Assembly (NCBI RefSeq): GCF_015278255.1
Contig: NZ_JADIJC010000001.1
Coordinates: forward strand, 682,001 to 746,000
Source: Microbacterium hibisci
GTDB taxonomy: Bacteria; Actinomycetota; Actinomycetes; Actinomycetales; Microbacteriaceae
Reading direction: 5' to 3'
Length of the DNA stretch: 64,000 nucleotides
The translations under genes and the position numbers were made by a program. The notes below the pieces were generated by a model, which saw nothing but the letters and a program-made list of their open reading frames with translations, was not told the DNA's origin and searched no databases. Below are positions 45,851-56,100 of the stretch, piece after piece (the stretch's first letter is position 1; every line of letters begins with the position of its first letter).

Positions 45851-46816
45851 GTGCCCGACAAACCTGCTGCCGAAGTCCAGATCACCGAGGCGCTCATCCG
45901 CAGACTGCTGAGCAGCCAGGCGAAGACCGCGATCCCCGACGTCGACCGGCTGAGCCTCACGAAGGTTGCGGAGGGCTGGGACAGCGAGGTGTGGCGACTC
46001 GGCGAGGACTACGCCGTCCGTCTTCCCCGGCGAGCGGTCGCGGCCCCCCTGGTTCGGCACGAGCAGGCAGTGCTCCCGGGGATCGCCGACCGACTCGCGC
46101 CTCTCGGCGTCCGGGTTCCCGCACCGCTCGTGCACGGCGTGGCCGGCGAGGGCTATCCGTGGGTCTGGTCGGTGGTGCCGTGGATCGAAGGCGAGCGGGC
46201 GCTGGACGTCACCGCGTCCCGGCGGACGCCGTGGACCGGAACTCTCGCACACGCCCTCGCGGCACTGCATGTCGACGCCCCCGCCGACCACCCCGTCAAC
46301 CGGTTCCGGGGCCATCCGCTCGCCGCCCGCGCCGACGCGGTGGAGGCGCGGGTGCGCGACCTGCAGGGCCGCGGCACGGTGGACGCGGCATCCGCAACCG
46401 CTCTCCTGGGAATCTGGCGCGGCGGCGTCGCGGCGGCGCCGTGGGATCGCCCGCCGGTCTGGATCCACGGGGATCTGCACCCGGGCAACCTCGTCGCCCA
46501 CGGCGAGACGCTCGCGGGGATCATCGACTTCGGCGACGTGACCGCCGGCGATCCGGCCTACGACCTCGCGGTCGCGTGGCTGGCCTTCGACGCCGAGGGG
46601 CGATCACGATTCGTCGACACCGCGGGAGACCGCTACGACGACGCGGTCTGGATCCGGTCGCACGCTTGGGCGGTGGCCGTCGCGCTCATGCTGCTCGCCC
46701 ACAGCGACGACAATCCCGACTACTTCGCCCTCGGACGGGAGGCCGTGGCCCAGGTGCTCTCCCCGGAGGAAGTGGACGGCACCGGAGCCGCACGCCTCAG
46801 AGTCCGCGACTGCTGA
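45851..46816 (+). CDS. Aminoglycoside phosphotransferase-family (APH) kinase
   Basis: 321 aa kinase-like fold. N-lobe GWDSEVWRLGEDYAVRLPRR with the Lys/Arg site, catalytic WIHGDLHPGNLV, and IIDFGDVTAGDPAYDLA as the metal-binding DFG equivalent. The family includes antibiotic kinases and many house-keeping small-molecule kinases, so resistance should not be assumed. GTG 45851, leaderless. The end overlaps the kinase gene by 20 bp. Confidence 0.85.
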   Translation: MPDKPAAEVQITEALIRRLLSSQAKTAIPDVDRLSLTKVAEGWDSEVWRLGEDYAVRLPRRAVAAPLVRHEQAVLPGIADRLAPLGVRVPAPLVHGVAGEGYPWVWSVVPWIEGERALDVTASRRTPWTGTLAHALAALHVDAPADHPVNRFRGHPLAARADAVEARVRDLQGRGTVDAASATALLGIWRGGVAAAPWDRPPVWIHGDLHPGNLVAHGETLAGIIDFGDVTAGDPAYDLAVAWLAFDAEGRSRFVDTAGDRYDDAVWIRSHAWAVAVALMLLAHSDDNPDYFALGREAVAQVLSPEEVDGTGAARLRVRDC

Positions 46817-48719
46817 GCACCTCGGTCGCCGCGATCTTCAGCACGCCGCCTTCGTCGACGAAGCGATACCTCGTCACCTCCTCCACGACGCGACCGTCGT
46901 GGAACCGATAGGTCAGGGTCGCCTGCCCCTGATCCGGACCGGTGGCGCTCACCTGTGACGCCGAGACCTCGGCCACCTGAGACCAGAACGCGTCGTACCC
47001 CCCGCGCCCGCCGGCGTGGTTCTCCTGATAGTCGGCAGTCATGAGGGGCCAGGCGGCGTCGCGGTCACCCGGCATCATGGCGTAGTAGCCGGAGATGGTG
47101 TCGGTCACCCGCTGCTCGGGTGCCACCGGCGCGGGCTCCTCCTCCCTCGGCACCTCGGTCGGAGGCGCCGAAGGGGTGGCGGGGGGCGCGACGGGCTGGG
47201 GTGTTCCGCTCGTCGGTTCGGGAGCCGTCGTGCTCGCCGCCGGCGCCGGCGTGGGATCCGCCTCCGGCACGCCGCCCGGACGCAGGAGATTGAGAACCAG
47301 CGCAGCGCCGACCCCCAGCGCGACGAGCAGGATGACCGCACCCGCGATGATTCCGGCACGACGGCGCCGGGTGGTGGTCCGCGGCGCCTTTTCCTGCGGA
47401 GTCTGCGTCGTCCACGCCGGGGCCTCGCCGACCGCGGGGGCCGCGGGCGCCGCGCGGCCCAGCGGCTCGGTCTCCGCCGTCGGCGGCTGGTAGCTCGTGG
47501 GCTGGTCCATCGGCCGTGTCCGCCCGATGGGCGCAGGGAGCGACGGCGCGCCGAGCGGGTCGGAGATCGGGACTTCGGGCGGAGGCGGCGCGGTGTCATC
47601 GTGCGCCCCCGTTGCGGCGTCGTCTTCGAGCGGGACCGTCGGCGCGTCCTCGCGGAGCGGGACCGCCGCGGCGTGATCCCCGAGCGGGACCGTCGCGGCC
47701 GCCCCCGGCCCGTCTGGGTGCTCCTCAGCCGACGCCGCCGCCGCGGCCTGCGTGAACGGCATCGTCTCGGGCGTCGCGGGATGTTCGTCGGCGCTGCCAC
47801 GGTTCGGCGCACCCGCCGGCGCGACACCGGCAGCCGCGGTGACAGCGTGGGCGCCGAATCCCAGCGTGCGCAGGTCGTCGGAGAGATCCGCGGCCGCGTG
47901 CTCGTGCTGCAGCGACATGAGGATCTCCGCCACCGACTGCATGCTGGGCCGGCGCTTCGGCTGCGAGGCGAGCATGCGGCGAAGCGGCGCTGCCAGCGGC
48001 CCGGCGTGCTTCGGAACCGGGTAGCCGCCGCGAGCCACCTTGTGCAGCAGCGCGATCGGATTGCGGTCGGTGCCGAACGGCGGTTCCCCCTCGACCACCG
48101 CATACAACGTCGAGCCGAGCGAGAACACGTCGGAGGCGAAGCTCGTCGGAAGGCCGCGCGCCACCTCGGGAGCCAGGTACGCCGGGGTGCCGTGGATCAT
48201 CCCCGTGGCGGTGATGGTCGTATCGCCCAGTGCGTGCGAGATGCCGAAGTCGCTGATCATCGCCGAGCCGTCTCCCGCGATCAGGATGTTGCCCGGCTTC
48301 ACGTCGCGATGGACGATCTTCAAGTCGTGTGCGGCCGCGAGCGCCGACGCGACCTGCGCTCCGATCCGCGCGGTCTCGAGCGGCGTCAGCGCGCCGTGCT
48401 CGCGCAGGAGTTCCGACAGCGGGGTGGATTCGATCAGCTGCATGACGATGCAGGGCTGCCCCTCGTGCTCGACGACGTCGAACACCGTGACGGCGTGCGG
48501 GTGGTGAAGGCCGGCGGTGTTCCGGGCCTCGCGCATCGCCCGGTCGGTGGCGACCTGTCGCTCGCTGTCGGTGAGCTCGGGCTGCGTGCGCAGCATCTTG
48601 AGCGCCACCGGTCGCCGCAGGCGTGTGTCCCACGCCTGCCACACGACGCCCATCCCGCCCGCTCCCAGCATCCTCACGAGCCGGTAGCGATCGGCGACCA
48701 GGGCGGACGGTGTACTCAT
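46797..48719 (-). CDS. Membrane Ser/Thr protein kinase
   Basis: 640 aa. Kinase domain residues 10-270 with GAGGMGVVW, K41, HRDVKPGN (137-144) and DFG (157-159). A Pro/Ala/Glu-rich juxtamembrane region follows, then a single TM helix (AGIIAGAVILLVALGVGAALV), a Pro/Thr linker, and an extracellular NTF2-like domain (ISGYYAMMPGDRDAAWPLM). No PASTA repeats, so it is not PknB. Signal unknown. Convergent overlap with the APH gene. Confidence 0.93.
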   Translation of the reverse strand: MSTPSALVADRYRLVRMLGAGGMGVVWQAWDTRLRRPVALKMLRTQPELTDSERQVATDRAMREARNTAGLHHPHAVTVFDVVEHEGQPCIVMQLIESTPLSELLREHGALTPLETARIGAQVASALAAAHDLKIVHRDVKPGNILIAGDGSAMISDFGISHALGDTTITATGMIHGTPAYLAPEVARGLPTSFASDVFSLGSTLYAVVEGEPPFGTDRNPIALLHKVARGGYPVPKHAGPLAAPLRRMLASQPKRRPSMQSVAEILMSLQHEHAAADLSDDLRTLGFGAHAVTAAAGVAPAGAPNRGSADEHPATPETMPFTQAAAAASAEEHPDGPGAAATVPLGDHAAAVPLREDAPTVPLEDDAATGAHDDTAPPPPEVPISDPLGAPSLPAPIGRTRPMDQPTSYQPPTAETEPLGRAAPAAPAVGEAPAWTTQTPQEKAPRTTTRRRRAGIIAGAVILLVALGVGAALVLNLLRPGGVPEADPTPAPAASTTAPEPTSGTPQPVAPPATPSAPPTEVPREEEPAPVAPEQRVTDTISGYYAMMPGDRDAAWPLMTADYQENHAGGRGGYDAFWSQVAEVSASQVSATGPDQGQATLTYRFHDGRVVEEVTRYRFVDEGGVLKIAATEVLSSRGL

Positions 48720-48856
48720 CGGTGCCCCACCCCTCGCAACCTGGCGTGAACGCTACGCCGGCTGGGGCGAGAACCGAGGGGGTTGCATCCGCGGCGACGG
48801 TGTGGAAGCGGCGGACATCGCCCGGACGCACGGCGTGGTCGATCGCGACCCGACCA

Positions 48857-51800
48857 TCACCTGCTCGAGGCGGCGAACAGATCTCCCCCGGTCTGATCCA
48901 GCAGCGTGCGGGCTGCGGCGCGTCCCGACTCGACGAGCCGATCGAACTGGTGGAACTCGAGGAAGCCGACGCCCATCGAGTGCGGCGTGATCACCCAGGC
49001 GCCGAGACGCTGCGCCCCCGCGGCGTCGCCGCCGTTGATCATGAAGGTCCGCATCATCGTCTCGCCGAGCGGCGGGATGCGCACCGGGGGCGGCGGCTGT
49101 CCCGGCGCGGCCGGCGGCCTGCGGCTGCCGGCCGAGATGTTGACAGCGATGATCGGCCCCTCCGCGCGTTCGGTGACGGTGTCGACCGGAAGGTTGTCGA
49201 GGACGCTCCCGTCGATGAGCAGACGCCCCTCGCTGACGATCGGGGTGAACACCACGGGGATCCGTGAGGTGGCTCTCATCGCGTCCACCAGGGGTCCGGA
49301 GCGGTGCACGACGGCGGAGCGCGTGATGAGGTCCGTGCTGACGCATCGGAACCCGCGCGGCAGCTCCTCGATCCGCCAGTCGCCGTAACTGCGCGCGAGC
49401 GACCGCTGCACGCGCCTGCCGCGGATGAGCGACGTGCGCGGCAGCCCGTAGTCGCCGAACACGTCGTGGCGCACGAACTCGCGGTACGCGGCGTCGCCGA
49501 CCTCGGCCGCGCTCACGCCCGTGGCGTACAGGCCGCCGATGACAGCGCCCATGCTGGTGCCGGCGACCCGATCGACATGGATGCCGGCGGCCTCGAGTTC
49601 GAGCAGCACCCCGATGTGGGTCAGCGCACGCGCTCCTCCCCCGCCGCAGACGAGCGCGAGCGACCGACCGGCGAGCCGGTCGACGAGCCCGCGCATCCCC
49701 GGCGGAAGTCCTGTGGCGGCCAGGTCACCCCGGCCGACCTCGCTGAAGCGCCAGGGATCGACGGCGTCGAGCCAGACCTGTCGCGTCTCACGTGCGACGC
49801 CCCGCTCCGACGAGGCCACGAGCACCAGTTCGGGACGGGTCGGCGAGAGCGGCACGCCGTCCGGCGGCTCCTCGCCGGCGGCGACCAGCACGACCGCGTC
49901 GGCCTCGCGCGCACAGCGGGCCGCCCATTCCGCGTCGCCGCCCGGCGCGACCAGCAGCACCAGCTGATGCGTCCGCTCCGCACGATCGATCTCGTCGGGC
50001 GTGTGCGGCTCGTGCATGGCGGCGACCCGCAGATGCACGGAGAGTGCCCGTTCCAGCGCGGCCGCGACGTCTCGGACCGGGGCGCCCGCGCTCGCGCCGA
50101 CCACAGCCACGAGACTCGGGCGAGACGCCCGGGGCGCGGTGGGTGGACTGGCATTCGCGAGCTGGTGGGCCAGCGCGGTCACGAGCGCGGAGAGCGCGGC
50201 CGGATCCTGCCCGATCGCCTCGTCGAGCACCGCGCGCGGGACCTCGATCAGCCGGCAGTCGCGACGCGCCCGGATGGACGCGGAACGCACCCCGCCCGTG
50301 AGCAGGGCGAGTTCGCCGATCACCGCGCCCGGCCCGAGTTCGCGCACGACCCGCCCGCCGATCACCACCTCCGCACGGCCGGCGAGAAGCACGAACATGG
50401 ACGACGCCGGATCGCCCTGCCGCAGCAGCCACTCCCCCGCCGCCACGGTCCGGTGCGGCGCCGTCTGCTCGATGCGCTCGCGGACGGCCGCCGGGAGCCG
50501 CGCGAACAGCGACTCCTCGACGGGTGGAAGCTCGCGCCGCAGCAGCACCGATCGCTCGGCATCCGGTTCGTGAAGCCGTGACGGGTCGATCGGCTCCGGG
50601 CCCCCGTCATCCGTCGGCGGACGCACCCGTCCCATGAAGAGCGTGATCACGGCTCCCGCGACGAAGGATGCGATGCACAGCTTCCACCCGTCGCGCAGAT
50701 CGTCGACGATCGTCATCGCGGACGGGGTGCCGAGGATGACCACCAGCAGCGCGACGCCGATGGTCCCTCCGATCTGGCGTGCGCTGGAGATCACCGCTGA
50801 GGCGGTCGCATACCGCCCGCCCGGCTGCGTGACCAGGGTGGACGCCGCCAGCAGCGGCAGGGTCGCGCCGACGCCGACCCCGCTGATGATCTGGCCAGGG
50901 AGCCATTGCAGCCAGAAGTCGGGCGTGACCTCCACGACGGTCAGATACCACACGTACCCCAGAGCCCACACGACGAAGCCCGTGGCGATGATCCACCGGT
51001 AGCCGTACCTCGCCGCCACCGGCTCGAGCAGCCCCGCGGTGATCGCCGCGACGATCGCACCGGGCACGAGCGCGAGACCGGCATCCAAGACGGAGTACTG
51101 CCACACGTACTGCAGCCACAGCACGTTGGTGAGCATGTAGGCGAAGAAACCGACGCCGGCGACCAGCGTCACGATGTTGGCCACGAGGAACGGCCGGTTG
51201 CGCATCATGGCGAGGTCGAGAACGGGCACGGGGTGCCGCATCGAGCTGGCGACGAACGCCGCGAACAGCACGACCGCACCGCCGACGACGAGCCACAGCG
51301 TCACGCTCGACGCGCCCCACTCGGATCCCTTGATGATCGACAGCGTGGTCAGTCCGAGAGCGCCCGCGAGCAGGACGGCGCCGCGCAGATCCGGCATGCG
51401 CCGACGACCCGGTGCCCGGCTGTTGACGAGCAGGCCGCGGCCGAGCCACCAGGCGAGGATTCCCAGCGGCAGATTGATCCAGAACGCCCACCGCCAGCCG
51501 CCCGCTTCCACCAGGATGCCGCCGATGGGTGGTCCCAGCCCGGCCGCGACGGCCGCGGCGGCGGCCCAGAGCCCCACCGCCCGCGCACGCCTACCCGCCG
51601 GCGCCCCATCGATCACGACCGCCAGCGAGGCCGGCACGAGCATCGCCGCACCGAGCGCCTGCACCACCCGGGCCACCACCAGCACCGCGACCGACGGTGC
51701 CGCCGCGCACACCAGGGATGCCAGCGTGAACACCCCCACCCCGATGAGATACAGCCGGCGGCGGCCCATCACGTCGCTGAGCCGTCCGAACACGATCATG

Positions 51801-52048
51801 AACGACGCGAACACGATGTTGTAGGCGTTGAGCACCCACGAGATCGTGCCGATGGACTCGTCGGGGAAGTCCTCCCGCATGCTCGGGAACGCGATGTTCA
51901 CGATCGTCGCGTCGAGGAAGGCGAGCAGCGCACCGAAGGACGCCACGAGCAGGACCGTGCGTCCGGGGACGCGGCTGCGACCGGCCGCCGGGCGCGATGC
52001 GCCGTCGTGCGGTGGGGAGCCGGTGCCCGCACGAGACTCGATCGCCAT
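48857..52048 (-). CDS. MFS transporter - cNMP-binding - NTE-like patatin lipase fusion
   Basis: 1063 aa. Residues 30-475 are a 14-TM DHA2-type MFS exporter (LDATIVNIAFPSM; GPPIGGILVEAGGWRWAFW). Residues 512-625 are a cyclic-nucleotide-binding domain whose phosphate cassette GELALLTGGVRSA keeps the key Glu579 and Arg588. Residues 645-790 are a Rossmann-like linker resembling that of neuropathy target esterase (WAARCAREADAVVLVAAG). Residues 798-1010 are a patatin hydrolase with GGGGAR, GTSMG (Ser832) and DGS (Asp946). ATG 52048. It may couple export with phospholipid hydrolysis under cNMP control; that role is inferred. Confidence 0.9.
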   Translation of the reverse strand: MAIESRAGTGSPPHDGASRPAAGRSRVPGRTVLLVASFGALLAFLDATIVNIAFPSMREDFPDESIGTISWVLNAYNIVFASFMIVFGRLSDVMGRRRLYLIGVGVFTLASLVCAAAPSVAVLVVARVVQALGAAMLVPASLAVVIDGAPAGRRARAVGLWAAAAAVAAGLGPPIGGILVEAGGWRWAFWINLPLGILAWWLGRGLLVNSRAPGRRRMPDLRGAVLLAGALGLTTLSIIKGSEWGASSVTLWLVVGGAVVLFAAFVASSMRHPVPVLDLAMMRNRPFLVANIVTLVAGVGFFAYMLTNVLWLQYVWQYSVLDAGLALVPGAIVAAITAGLLEPVAARYGYRWIIATGFVVWALGYVWYLTVVEVTPDFWLQWLPGQIISGVGVGATLPLLAASTLVTQPGGRYATASAVISSARQIGGTIGVALLVVILGTPSAMTIVDDLRDGWKLCIASFVAGAVITLFMGRVRPPTDDGGPEPIDPSRLHEPDAERSVLLRRELPPVEESLFARLPAAVRERIEQTAPHRTVAAGEWLLRQGDPASSMFVLLAGRAEVVIGGRVVRELGPGAVIGELALLTGGVRSASIRARRDCRLIEVPRAVLDEAIGQDPAALSALVTALAHQLANASPPTAPRASRPSLVAVVGASAGAPVRDVAAALERALSVHLRVAAMHEPHTPDEIDRAERTHQLVLLVAPGGDAEWAARCAREADAVVLVAAGEEPPDGVPLSPTRPELVLVASSERGVARETRQVWLDAVDPWRFSEVGRGDLAATGLPPGMRGLVDRLAGRSLALVCGGGGARALTHIGVLLELEAAGIHVDRVAGTSMGAVIGGLYATGVSAAEVGDAAYREFVRHDVFGDYGLPRTSLIRGRRVQRSLARSYGDWRIEELPRGFRCVSTDLITRSAVVHRSGPLVDAMRATSRIPVVFTPIVSEGRLLIDGSVLDNLPVDTVTERAEGPIIAVNISAGSRRPPAAPGQPPPPVRIPPLGETMMRTFMINGGDAAGAQRLGAWVITPHSMGVGFLEFHQFDRLVESGRAAARTLLDQTGGDLFAASSR

Positions 52049-52158
52049 GTCGCCAAGGATGCGGGAGCGCGCACGCCGAAACCTCAGTGATCTCACGGAT
52101 CTTTTCCGCGCGCCCGCCCGCGAGGCTGGGATGACCTGAACCGACGAGGAGCCGTGCC

Positions 52159-53124
52159 ATGTCATCTCAGCCGTTACACGCCGCTCGCCGGCGCGTCGTC
52201 GCCGTAGCGGTGGGAGTGCTGGCGCTGGTTGCGCCGCTCGCCATGGCGGTCCCCGCCGCGGCGGCGCCCGCCGCGAAGCCCACGTCGATCAGCGCGGTCG
52301 CCCGCACCGACCCGGGGATCGCCTCGCAGCTGTCGAGCGTCCCCGCGGCATCGATGCCCGGGGTGCTCGCCGCGATCGACACGCCGTTCGAGATCGAGGT
52401 GTCGCTGTGGAGCGGTACCATCCCCGCCGGCTACCCGACCGCCACTGATGTGATCCTCACCGCCCCGGGCCCCGGCGGGCTGGCGGTCACGCGGGCGACG
52501 ATCCCCGCGGGCGCCTCGAGCGCCACGATCAGCACGTCCTACTCGGCGGTCTCCGCCGCGCTGCGAGTCAGCGTGCAGACGGTGAACAAGAAGTCCGTCC
52601 TCACAGCGGTCACGGCATCCTTCCCCGTCGATCTCGCTCTGAACCTCCTCGACGGCCAATCGGCCGCGCTCAAGCAGGGCGTCGCAGGCGCCGACGGCAC
52701 CGGCTGCGCCACGGTCGATGCCGCGCACCCCATGTGCGGCGTGCTGGCTCTGCCGCGCGGAGCGACGGGCACGGTCGCGCTCTCACTCGGCGCCTGCCCC
52801 GCCGGCGACACGTGCCGGCCCGGGGCTCTCGTCACGCAGTTCCTCGCCGACATGACGGATCTGTACACCCGCACCGCCCCGGCGCGGATGACGATCGTGT
52901 GCGACAAGTCGGTGTGCGGCCAGGGTGGCGTGTCGCAGTTCCGCGCGCTGTGGTCGCAGACGGCGACCGGCGCGCTGGCGACCACGCCGGCCTGTCCGGC
53001 GAAGGGCGTCATCGGCCCGGATCAGGAGTTCTGCACCGACACGACCGCGAGCACCCGCGACAACGCCGGAGACCTCCATCTGGTCGTGCTCTTCCTCAAC
53101 GATGTCCGGGGCACGATCAAGTAG
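52159..53124 (+). CDS. Secreted cysteine-rich protein of unknown function
   Basis: 321 aa. A Sec signal peptide (RRRVVAVAVGVLALVAPLAMA, cleavage near AAAA-P) precedes a mature domain rich in Thr, Ser, Ala and Val, likely beta-structured. Eight Cys lie in its second half (for example CPAGDTC, CDKSVC), probably four disulfides. ATG 52159 with GAGGAG upstream. It is divergent from the transporter-lipase and convergent with the cyclase. I do not recognise the family. Confidence 0.78.
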   Translation: MSSQPLHAARRRVVAVAVGVLALVAPLAMAVPAAAAPAAKPTSISAVARTDPGIASQLSSVPAASMPGVLAAIDTPFEIEVSLWSGTIPAGYPTATDVILTAPGPGGLAVTRATIPAGASSATISTSYSAVSAALRVSVQTVNKKSVLTAVTASFPVDLALNLLDGQSAALKQGVAGADGTGCATVDAAHPMCGVLALPRGATGTVALSLGACPAGDTCRPGALVTQFLADMTDLYTRTAPARMTIVCDKSVCGQGGVSQFRALWSQTATGALATTPACPAKGVIGPDQEFCTDTTASTRDNAGDLHLVVLFLNDVRGTIK

Positions 53125-53133
53125 CCGCCGACC

Positions 53134-56100
53134 TCAGCCGACCACACCGAGCGACTCCAGGAATCGCCGAGACGCCGCCTGCAGCTCGGCGTCCCGCGTC
53201 GCCTCGGCGAGAACCAGCCGCAGCAGCGCGGGTTCGTAGCCGCCGTAGTTTCCGGTGGTCTGGGCGAGCCCGGCCCGTGCCGCGGCCTCGGCCGCGTCGG
53301 CGTCGCCCACGGCGATCAGGGTCTGAGCCCGGATCCGGTGCAGGCGGGTCAGCGTCTCCGACGCCTTCGTCTGCGCCGAGGCGATCGTCCGCTCCAGCAG
53401 CTCCAGTGCCTCACCGAACCGGCCGGCGTCGGCGAGCGACTCCGCCTGCGCGGCGTCCAGCAGTGCCACTTCCGTCGCCAGGTCGAGCCCGGCGAGGACG
53501 GCGCGCGCGTCCCCGAAGGTGGTCGACGCGCGAGCGTGGTCGCCGGTGCCCGACTGCGCCCGGGCCTGCTCGCGCAGCGCCAGTCCGACGAGCTCCTCGT
53601 CATCCACGCGCCGCGCGAGCTGCAATGCCGCCCCCAGCTCCGGAAGCGCGTCGCCGTGCCTGCCCTGCGCGACGAGCACGTCCGACCTGTTGTATCGCGC
53701 GGTCGCCTCATCGGCCTCGTCGCCGAGCCGGTGGAAGCTCTCGGCGGCGCGCGCGAAGGCCTCGATCGCCTCGTTCCAGCGGCCTTCGTTGTAGGCGTCG
53801 ATCGCGAGGTTGTTGAGCGTGAGCGCCTGACCGCTGAGGTCGCCCAGCTGCTCGTACAGCCGCAGCGCGATCTGCCCATAGGGTCGATCCTCGCTGAGCG
53901 TCGACGCGCCGTACGACAGGTGGAGCGCGTTGCACGCGTTGGCGAGGATCTCGTCGTCACCCGAGGCCTCAGCGAACGCGACGCCTCGCCGCCCCCATCG
54001 CACCGCGGTGTCGTCACGACGCTGCAGATGAAGGCAGAACCCGTACCAGGTGGCGATCCGCGCCCGCACGCCGTCCGCCGCCGCGCTGTCGACGCCGTCG
54101 AGCACCCGTGTCGCCCGGCTCAGCTGCGCGAGCGCCGAGCGATAGCGTCCGAGCCGGAGGGTGATCCGGGCTTCCCTGTGCATCACTTCGGCGGTGGCGA
54201 CGGCGTCGCCGCGCAGGTCGCGGCGAGCCCGGCGCAGGGCGGCGAGGGCGCCGCCGGAGTCGCCGGCCATATCGAGGCACTCGCCGAGGGCGGTGGCGGC
54301 ATCCGATCGGCCGTCGGGAACGCGCGGCAGCTGCGATGCGCTGTCGAGCGCCCGCGCGAAGAATGCGGCGGCCTGCGCGTATGCGTACTTCGCCCGGGCG
54401 TCCTCGGCGGCCTGCACGGAGGACGACCATGCCTGCTCGTGGAGACCGGCCGCGTGGAAGTGGAGGCTCAGCAGGTCAGGGCGCGCGGATCGGTCCCCTG
54501 CGGCCTGAAGCGCGATCGCGACGCGCTCGTGCATGCGCCGACGCAGCCGGAACGGCAGTCCGGCGTAGGCGACATCGCGCACCATGGCGTGCCGGAACTC
54601 GAGTTCGCCTCCCTCACCGGCGCGCACGAATTCGTGCAGGCGCGCCGAGATGTCGTCCGGCGTGATCGCCTCTCCGCCCACCGCCGCGAGCGTCTCTGCA
54701 TCGAACCGCGCACCGAGTACGGCCGCGAGGCGCAGGAGGGTGCGATCGGCGGGGGCGAGCCGGTCGATGTCGACCAGCAGGAGCGCCTCGACCGAATCCG
54801 GGAGATCGCCGCGCACCGCTCCGCCTCTCGTGCTCGCAGCGAGCGACGCGAGGAAGAGCGGGTTGCCCTGGGCCCGATCGGCCATCGCGGCGAGCGTGTG
54901 GCGGCTGGGACGCGACGTGCCGCTCGCGGCCTCGAGCAGTTCCCGGGCGGCATCCTGCCCGATCCCGCCGAGCGCGATCCGACGATCGCCCTCGCCTGCG
55001 CCGGTCGGCACATACCCCACGGCGATGTCGCGGCGCGTGACGACGACGCACCACGGGTGCCGCGCCACGACGCTCTCGAGGCGCTCCATCAGCGCAGCCG
55101 ACGCCTCGTCCATCAGATGGGCGTCTTCGATCACCAGCAGCGCCGGCTCGGACAGCCGTGCCACGAGGAGGTCGATCGTCACCGCTTCGATGCGACCACG
55201 GCGGAACCGCGGATCCAGCTCATCGACCTCGCGCGTCGACGGCACGTCGAGGTCCAATACCACGGCAAGCAGCGGCAGCCACGGACGCAGCCGGGGCGCG
55301 TCCTCCCACACGGTCGCCGTCAGCCGCGCGGCGGCGGAGGCAGGCTCATCGTGTGCCCCGATGCCGACGACCTGTCGCACGAGCATCCCCACAGCCGCGT
55401 AGGGGGTCGCCGTCTGGTAGTCGCTGACGGCGACCTTCAGCACCCGCATCTGCGCCGGGGTCGAGATCTCGGCGACGAGGCGCGACTTGCCGATGCCGGC
55501 CTCGCCGGCGACATCCACGACGGATCCGCGTCCCGCCGATGCCGACGACACCGCGGCCGCGAGCACCGCCGATTCCGCCTCCCTGCCGACGAACGGCGGG
55601 GCGTCGTCGTCGCGGCCGCTCCGCGCGCCCGTCACGAGGACGGCGTGGACCGGCTCCCGCTTGCCCTTCACCGCGAACGGCGCCAGCGGCGCCGTCTCGA
55701 ACGCGTGGCGCAGTCCTCCCATCGCGCCTGCGGTCGCCACCACCTGCCCGGGCTCCGCGCGGCCCAGCAGTCGCGCGGCGAGGTTCACCGGGTCGCCCTT
55801 GATCGAATACGTGCGCCGCACCGCGGGACCGATCTCGCCGGCGAAGACGTGACCGGTGTTCACACCCACCCGGACGCCGAGCGCACCGCGGACGTCTGCG
55901 ATGTCGCGGGCGGTGCGCAGCATCCGCTCCGCGTCACGGCCGACGCTGCGCGGCGCCCCCGCCGTGAGCATGATCTTCGCGCCGTCCACGGAGATGTCGG
56001 ACTCGAAGAACGTCGCTCCGTGCCGCAGGCAGGCCCGCTGCACGGCGCTGACGGCCGCCTCGACGGCCGCCACGGCGTCGTGGGGGTCCGCATCGCCATC

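Noticed and set aside
45851..46816. Calling the APH-family gene an antibiotic-resistance gene
   Set aside because: The fold is shared with many metabolic kinases, and the neighbourhood is sugar metabolism.
52087..52096. GTGATCTCAC palindrome in the transporter-lipase promoter region as a CRP/GlxR site
   Set aside because: CRP-type sites need TGTGA-N6-TCACA. Here only two bases separate the half-sites, so it does not fit, although a cAMP link would have been attractive.
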